Positions 8,616 through 13,885 of a DNA stretch of 13,885 nucleotides are shown one piece after another. Position 1 is the stretch's first letter; the number at the start of each line of letters is the position of its first letter. Location: assembly GCA_902984215.1 (NCBI GenBank), contig CADWAF010003343.1:1-13885 (forward strand), written 5' to 3'. The position numbers and the translations under genes were made by a program. This DNA is from Willaertia magna (taxonomy: Eukaryota; Heterolobosea; Eutetramitea; Acrasida; Naegleriidae). The notes beneath the pieces were generated by a model. The model was not told the DNA's origin. It was given only the letters and a program-made list of their open reading frames with translations, and ran no database searches.

Positions 8616-11231
8616 ATGCCAAGAGTAAGACAAGATCTCAGACGTATGCATTTAAAAGATATTTATGAACAACAATAATTGCGTATTATTACTGAAGTAT
8701 TAAAAAACAAAGATGTTGGCACTATTTGTAAAGAAATAGATGCTGAAAGTACAAAGTTAAATGAAAAAGAAGGGGACAAGTTTGAAAAAAATTATAGTAA
8801 TCGTTTTAAAAGTTTAGAAGAAAGAAGAATGGAAAATTTTCCATGGAATCCATACAAAACATTTATGCCTACTAGTGGCTGTACTGAAGAAGAAGTAGCT
8901 GTATATAAGCAATATGGATTTGTTCCAATAAGAATTATGCATGCCTTAAAAGAACATACTAAAGAAATGACAGAAGAAGCAGTAATCGACAAAATTCTTG
9001 AATTAGAAGGTTCTGGTGTTAAGAAAAACACACAAAAGTTTATTGACATTGTGTATAGAATATACATGACATTTTGGACATTTCATTTTGAAAATGATAA
9101 TAATTTTAATGGAGGTGTTTCTTTTCCTATCCAAGAGACCACTGTTAAATTTTATGCTTATACTTTAGCAGAAGCAGGTTATAGTTTCAGTACTATTATC
9201 CAATATTCTTATACTGCCTTAGGAAAAATTCATTTTATCAAAGAAAGATGTTGGTTGTCAGGTTCTAGGTATAAAAATTTTTACAAAGGCATCACCGCCA
9301 GGTATGGCATGAAAATTAGGAAAGTACCACCATTGTTAAATTCTGATCGAAACGAAATGTTAAAGTTGTTAGATCAATCAAAATATTCAAATGCCAAACT
9401 TGCTGCTTTAATTATGCAGGAAAAAGCAAGAGGCATTCATGGAGACAGTTGGAATGTAGCAATCTTGAAAGATATAAAATGGATTTTGTTAAAGGATAAT
9501 AAAGGCAAAGGAATATTATGTACTCGTTTATTAGTAACTAAAGATAAAAATGTATTAGCAGAAAGTAGAACTCAATCGTTATATAAATTACTAGTATATT
9601 CCAAATGCCCCAACATTGCTTTGCTGCTTTATTTTAGTTTGTTTAGACAAATATTTAAATGCAATGATCCAGTTAAATTGTTAAAGAATGGAACTGACTG
9701 GGATGGCTAAGAATATAAGAATGATGTAGAACCTATTTTTTCTCAAACTAATGATAAAATGAAAGCTATGACAAATAAGGATATGTCAAATATGTTAGGT
9801 AATTTTTGTTCGAAATATGGTTTTGTCGGTTATACAACTAGATCATTTCGTAGTGGCCTTTGTTGTGCGTTATTAATGAAAGCTTTAAATGAAAATAATG
9901 ATATTTCAAATAATATTAAAGAACAGATTAGGGGGTTTATCGAGTGGGACTCTATCAGAATGGTAGATGTCTATGCCTGTGATGTTGTAAATCATTATAC
10001 TAGAACATCAGCTATAGCAAAAAGTAAAGGTGAAGACTATTTGAAAAAAGTTACTAGTTTATTAATGGAAAAGGAAGGTTTTGATTTAGAAAACATTGAC
10101 TTTGATTCTACAATAAACAGTGTCCCTAAATTATCCAAGGTAAAATTAGAGGATTTATTTTGCAATAACAGCGCCAAAAAGAACAAGAGTTATGTAATTA
10201 ATACTAGACTGCCTAAGGATATGTCTCTTTATTTAAGAATTTATTACAATAAAGAAGCAGAATTTAAGGCCGAAGTCGCCAAAGCAAAATTGAAAAATAA
10301 TAAGTACTGTGGTGACGTTGTAACAGCATTATTTGATAAATATGTAAACAAAATGATATCGGATGAAGAACTAATGGATAATGAAAATTATTATCCAGGA
10401 ATGAAATCTAAAGATAAGTTAAAATTAAGAAAGCTCATTGCTATAAAGAATTGGAATACGCAAACATTAAATGAGATTTGTAATAGAAAAGGTTTACAAA
10501 TCGTTAAAGCTAAAGGATTAGCTGTTTGGACATGTGAACCCAAAAACCAGAATACTGAAACAAATGAAGCTAACCTGACAGAAAAAACCACTAAAGAAAT
10601 AGATGAAACTGAAAAATATAAACAAATAAAAGAGTACAAAGATGCAAAACAAGATTTAATGCGAAGAATTTTGTTGCATAAACAGGTTACTTATAGAAAA
10701 TATGAAGTTTTAAAAGACAGATTTGAAAAGGCCTGCAAAAGAAAGTGGAGAATTTATGTAGAGGAGCAACAAAGTAATTCTGGTGAAAGTAATGATGAGA
10801 CTGAGGAGGATGAATTATTTTATAGAGATAAAGAAAATTTTGATGATTTCTTTGAAGAATTTGTTAAGAGAATGAGGCCTGTTAATAAAGATGATAAGGA
10901 AGCTAACACTTTAAACGATATTGATGAAACTTAAATTGACAGTCAATTAGTGAAGGTAGATGTATTTGTAAAACCTTTAGATGATGGAGAAATGGAATAT
11001 GTTTTTGAAGATGAAAAAAATATTAAAGAAGAAAAAGATAACAATTTAATGGATAATTCTTTTTTAAACGGTGATTATAATGGTGATAATGAAAATGGTC
11101 AATATATTATGGAAGAAAATAGTACAAGTACTATGGAAAGTGATATAAAGTCTAAAAGCGATTCCGAAGATTTAACAGATGATGAAATAAAGATATTGTG
11201 GTCGGAAGAAGAAGATAAAGAATGTCAATAG
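8616..11231 (+). CDS. Tyrosine recombinase/integrase, about 871 aa
   Basis: ATG at 8616; in-frame TAA at 8676, 9708 and 10932 are read as Gln. The end is taken at TAG 11229-11231; the first in-frame TGA is 11424-11426, inside the opposing gene. A SAM-like N-terminal region lies at about 165-240 (TLAEAGYSFSTIIQYSYTAL). Catalytic residues of the family are visible: Arg272 (KARGIHGDS), a Lys at 309 or 311 (VTKDKN), Arg409-S-F-Arg412 in the HxxR position (Arg for His), Trp444 (GFIEWDS) and Tyr453 exactly nine residues later (VDVYACD). The enzyme would cut and rejoin DNA through a 3'-phosphotyrosine bond. A long charged C-terminal extension (about 470-871) with an acidic tail is far beyond a typical 300-400-aa integrase. 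Family could be Crypton-, Tec- or virophage-like; I cannot place it by eye. Confidence 0.85.
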
Positions 11232-11253
11232 ATCATTTTGATATTTTTTTTAG

Positions 11254-11287
11254 TTTCAGAGTACTTTTCCCCCAAAGTTATTTTTAG
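11254..11287 (+). repeat. 34-bp direct repeat, right copy
   Basis: Second copy of the repeat at 5221-5254, same orientation, in the gap between the convergent recombinase and unknown gene. The 22 bases 11266-11287 are identical. Its left arm reads TTTCAGAG instead of TTTTGGGG, so the palindrome is degraded here; all three arm differences are transitions. Confidence 0.6.
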
Positions 11288-11345
11288 TTTTTATTGTAAA
11301 TTATATTTGTTACAACAAACAACCCACAAGTTTGACCTTTAGACA

Positions 11346-12140
11346 TTATTTATCATCATCACTTTCAAACTCTTCATAATATTTATCCATTTTGATTCTC
11401 TTTACACCTTCAAAAGCTAATAATGAGTATTTATATTCAATTCTATGCTTCTTCATTATTTCTGTAATCCAATTATTCAACTTCTCCAAAGTCATTTTGG
11501 CAAAACCTTGATTTTGTATTAATTCAATAAAATTAGACATAAATTTATCAATACATAATCCAATACATGATTTGACTATTTCTTGTCTACGTGTACTATA
11601 AGTAGTATAATCCATCATTGTGACCTTTCCTTCGAGATCATCCTTAGTTTTAAGTTTTATAATGAACAATCTTTCACCTTGTGGTTCAACAATGCTTTTA
11701 TTATGAACATTGTAAATTAAATTTTCCAATGAATAATTCTTTGTTCTGTCTACACTGATTGTTAATGTAATAGTTAACTTAAGCTTTGAAGAGGAGGTTT
11801 CAGTGGCAGCAATAGGTTTGGTTACTACTTTGTAATCCGGAATAGTTCTAAATAATAAATAGCATAAATTGTTAAAATTATACATTTTAGTATCAAAGTT
11901 TGGAAGATCATAATTAACTCCTGCAATTATTAATAAATTTAATGTTTCTTCTTTAGTTTTAAGTTTACGCAATAATAGGTTCTTCAAAGAGTATCTAATT
12001 AAATCTTCTGTTATTAATAAATCTTCATTATTGCTTCCGATGAGAGTAACAACTTGATTACTATTGTCTAATGTAGAGGAACGTTATTATTTTTAATTTA
12101 AACAAGATTGCTTACCGGTTACACTACTATGAAGCATCAT
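11346..12140 (-). CDS. Unknown protein, about 248 aa, one intron
   Basis: ATG-ATG at 12140, exon 1 to 12116, intron 12115-12068 (GTAAGC to ATTAG, 48 nt), then open to TAA 11348-11346. If TAA is read as Gln the frame runs to TGA 11258-11256 and crosses the 34-bp repeat; the added 29 codons look non-coding, so I end it at the TAA after the acidic tail FESDDDK. The middle has alternating strands rich in Thr, Val and Leu (KLKLTITLTISVDRTK), the C-terminal part is helical and Lys-rich. It faces the recombinase gene. I recognise no family. Confidence 0.65.
12068..12115 (-). other. Spliceosomal intron in unknown gene
   Basis: 48 nt on the minus strand, starting GTAAGCAATC and ending CTACATTAG. Splicing joins ACC-G to AC-AAT in frame and supplies the only upstream ATG for the gene. 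The intron itself is TAA-rich. Confidence 0.65.
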
Positions 12141-12215
12141 AGAAGTTCAATATTTTTTTGTTTTTTTAATCAAAATTTCAATAATTTATTTATTTTTCTT
12201 ACACCCCTTTCATCA

Positions 12216-12921
12216 TCAAACCTATTCATTTAGCTTACCCGAAAGTTTAAAAACATGAATAGCACCTTTATAAAAATGATACTTTTTAAACATATTTGTT
12301 ACATATTGGTATAAAGTAACATTTTTCATATTAATCATTGGCAACAAACGTTCAAAGAAAGTATTCATGATAATTAACTTTAAGTAGTTAATATCTTTTT
12401 GATGATCTAAAACGTTGTACTTCCCAGGTGTCCAATTAATTTCATTTATTAACTGGTCCTCATCACAATTTACTCTCCCTAACAAATAAACTTCATCGTT
12501 GTAACAAGTATCTTCGAAAGGACTGCAAGAAGTATAAACACTTCTATTCATTAGATTTTTAAGCGTTCTAAAACCACCATCCTTTGCAATAATAATTTTG
12601 CATTCAACTTGCAAGGTTTGAGTCTTTTCAATTAACTCAGCTTTAAATTCAGGTGAATAACCCAAAATCAAGTCAAAAAAACCACCCCAAAGTCTTTCTA
12701 AATCACAATAAAAAGAAAATGATTTATCTTTTTTATTTATTTGTCGGTCAATAAATAAACCTTTGTTTTCTGCTTCCTGTTTGTTTTTTGCATTTTGTAT
12801 TACTTCCCAAGCGGCCAGAAATAAGCCAAGTCTTGTAACATCATCTACTTTTCTATCATAGTTTTCAGTAGCATTTAAATCCCATAATCCCTCATAAAAA
12901 GAAGATGTTTTTTTTATCCAT
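12216..12921 (-). CDS. Unknown protein, about 234 aa, needs a +1 shift at codons 3-5
   Basis: ATG at 12921 lies 9 nt after the box of promoter-like unit C. The zero frame reaches TGA after nine codons. Skipping one base within the run of eight A (12915-12908) opens a long frame starting TSSFYEGLWDL and ending GKLNE, TAG 12224-12222 (Gln), Val, TGA 12218-12216. The body is an ordinary folded-protein composition with Trp, Cys and Asp; a Cys-bearing stretch SVYTSCSPFEDTCYNDEV and NWTPGKYNVL are notable. No family recognised. The break may be a homopolymer count error, a +1 frameshift or a mutation. Confidence 0.6.
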
Positions 12922-12930
12922 TTTTTTTAG

Positions 12931-13018
12931 TTTTTTGAGCTAATCTTTTTATTTTCTTAATAACTTTAAAAAATTAATTTACAAAGTTGTTAAAAATAAG
13001 TATACATATGCGGCTTTC
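12931..13018 (-). promoter_or_regulatory. Two-part promoter-like unit C
   Basis: Minus strand: GAAAGCCGCATA (13018-13007), exactly 62 nt, then ATTAGCTCAAAAAA (12944-12931), then 9 nt to the ATG at 12921. The box differs from units A and B at two positions; the first part is identical over 11 bases. Total length is 88 bp, as in the other two. Confidence 0.65.
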
Positions 13019-13197
13019 GTTTTATAATAAGTAATATTTGTAATATACAAGCAAAAACCTACTCAACATTTGCTTATTAATTTTGCTGGTATTTCAAGTA
13101 AAATTAAAATAATTATAAAAAAATACTAAAAACAAATTAAAATTAAACCCTGAAACTTTATTTAATAAATTTTACACCCCAACAAGTAATAACTAAA

Positions 13198-13833
13198 TCA
13201 TTCTTGTTTCTTTTTTTTCTTTAATGATTCTTCTTTTTCTTCTGGTCCTTTATTGATTTTCTTTTATAATAGAGTAATTTCACTTTTTAAAGCACTAACT
13301 TCATTACAACTTTGCATAAGACTGTGTGAAAATTCTTTACATTCTCTTTCCTTTTCTTGGCATTGCTCCATTACTGATTTATAAATAAATGTTGTTCTTT
13401 CCCAAGCATTAATACAATTATCAATAAGTTCACTTTGGACAGTAAATGATTTTTTCAAATCAGCTTGTCTAAGTCCCAATAAATAATTCATTCTAAAGAA
13501 TAAAGTTTGCATATTTTTAGAACCAAAGACTTCACTATTGGATAACGCGTCTTGAATATCTTTTTGAAATATTTCCATTTCAGAGTTCGCCATCTTCATT
13601 TCGTTACATAAATGTATTTTTTTGGCTTTCAAAAGCTTAATTTCTTGTTTAGCTTTAGTTGGAACATTTTTTAAAGGAATCAATTCATTTTCGACAATGA
13701 AATTACCTTCAGTTGATTGGAGTTATTCAATAGGTGCTAATTCTGTAAGTTCTTGTTCATCTTCATCAACGACAATTAATTCAGTTTCTTCTTCTATGTT
13801 GCTTTTATCAAATTCATCACTTGTTCCTAACAT
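13198..13833 (-). CDS. Coiled-coil protein, 211 aa
   Basis: ATG at 13833, 36 nt inside the telomere-like end; stop TGA 13200-13198. In-frame TAA at 13725-13723 and 13266-13264 are read as Gln; the 21 codons after the second (Lys/Glu-rich, KKINKGPEEKEESLKKKK) keep the gene's character, which supports TAA as sense. Residues 1-50 are acidic. From about 60 to 190 the sequence is nearly all helix with heptad-like Leu/Met/Ile spacing, as in a coiled coil, interrupted around EVFGSKNMQTLFF. The C-terminus is strongly basic and could bind nucleic acid. No catalytic motif is present. A structural or scaffolding role is possible but unproven. Confidence 0.75.
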
Positions 13834-13869
13834 TTTTTTATTTTTTATTTCTATCATATATCTGTCTTA

Positions 13870-13885
13870 GGGTTGGGTTTGGGTT
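13870..13885 (+). repeat. Telomere-like G3T2/G3T3 repeats at the window end
   Basis: GGGTTGGGTTTGGGTT, a mix of GGGTT and GGGTTT units, preceded by CTTA. Ciliate telomeres are G-rich toward the 3' end with units such as GGGGTT, GGGTTT or GGGGTTTT. Orientation is right for a chromosome end at the right side. Only three units are visible, so chance or an internal telomere-like tract remains possible. Confidence 0.45.

Noticed and set aside
8792..9067. Minus-strand frame within the recombinase
   Set aside because: Opposite strand of a well-supported catalytic gene; no independent evidence.
11232..11426. Extension of the recombinase through TAG to TGA 11426
   Set aside because: The 65 extra codons are low-complexity and overlap the 3' end of the opposing gene; composition is not that of the gene.
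2635..13833. Complete Maverick/Polinton
   Set aside because: Only the protease fits. No DDE integrase, family B polymerase, A32-type ATPase or terminal inverted repeats were seen.
170..13833. In-frame TAA/TAG as signs that all genes are pseudogenes under the standard code
   Set aside because: Random decay would also give TGA and many frameshifts; no frame is crossed by TGA, and catalytic motifs are intact.
1..13885. Prokaryotic origin, CRISPR, rRNA or tRNA genes
   Set aside because: Spliceosomal introns and the code exclude bacteria; no regular spaced repeats of CRISPR type and no tRNA or rRNA signatures were found by eye.

Overview
The window reads as nuclear DNA of a very AT-rich protist, most likely a ciliate or another eukaryote using the 'ciliate' code (UAA and UAG = Gln). 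Seven of eight substantial genes have reading frames that run through in-frame TAA or TAG codons, and none is crossed by an in-frame TGA. Three genes end at a TGA. At least three genes carry short GT-AG introns of 42-60 nt. CAA is still the commonest Gln codon. Some genes (170-1002, the protease, and the SET-like gene with its tail) have no TGA near their natural end and seem to stop at TAA or TAG, so termination may depend on context. The last 16 bases are G3T2/G3T3 repeats that look like the start of a telomere.

Layout: 170-1002 (+) is an intron-rich unknown gene. 1003-2284 is extremely AT-rich spacer with an 11-bp/33-bp satellite. 2285-2595 is a sharply GC-richer block I cannot assign. From about 2635 to 13833 lies a compact cluster of seven genes: a SET-domain-like protein (-), a Ulp1/C48-type cysteine protease (-), a 1078-aa unknown protein (+), a tyrosine recombinase (+), two unknown proteins (-) and a coiled-coil protein (-). 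The window ends about 50 bp beyond the start codon of the last gene.

Tyrosine recombinase, Ulp1-like protease and SET-like protein together, with unknown large and coiled-coil proteins, suggest a mobile or virus-like element that has adapted to host splicing and code. That is inference: I recognise no DNA polymerase, packaging ATPase, capsid protein or DDE integrase, and no terminal inverted repeats.

Three points deserve attention. (1) A two-part promoter-like motif (GCCGCATA, then ATTAGCCAAAAAA-type box) occurs three times with exactly 62 nt between the parts; two copies lie just ahead of start codons of minus-strand genes. (2) A 34-bp direct repeat (22 bp identical) brackets the recombinase and the gene before it; its left copy contains a palindrome shaped like a recombinase core site. 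(3) Two genes each need one +1 frameshift (or a one-base sequence error) to read through.
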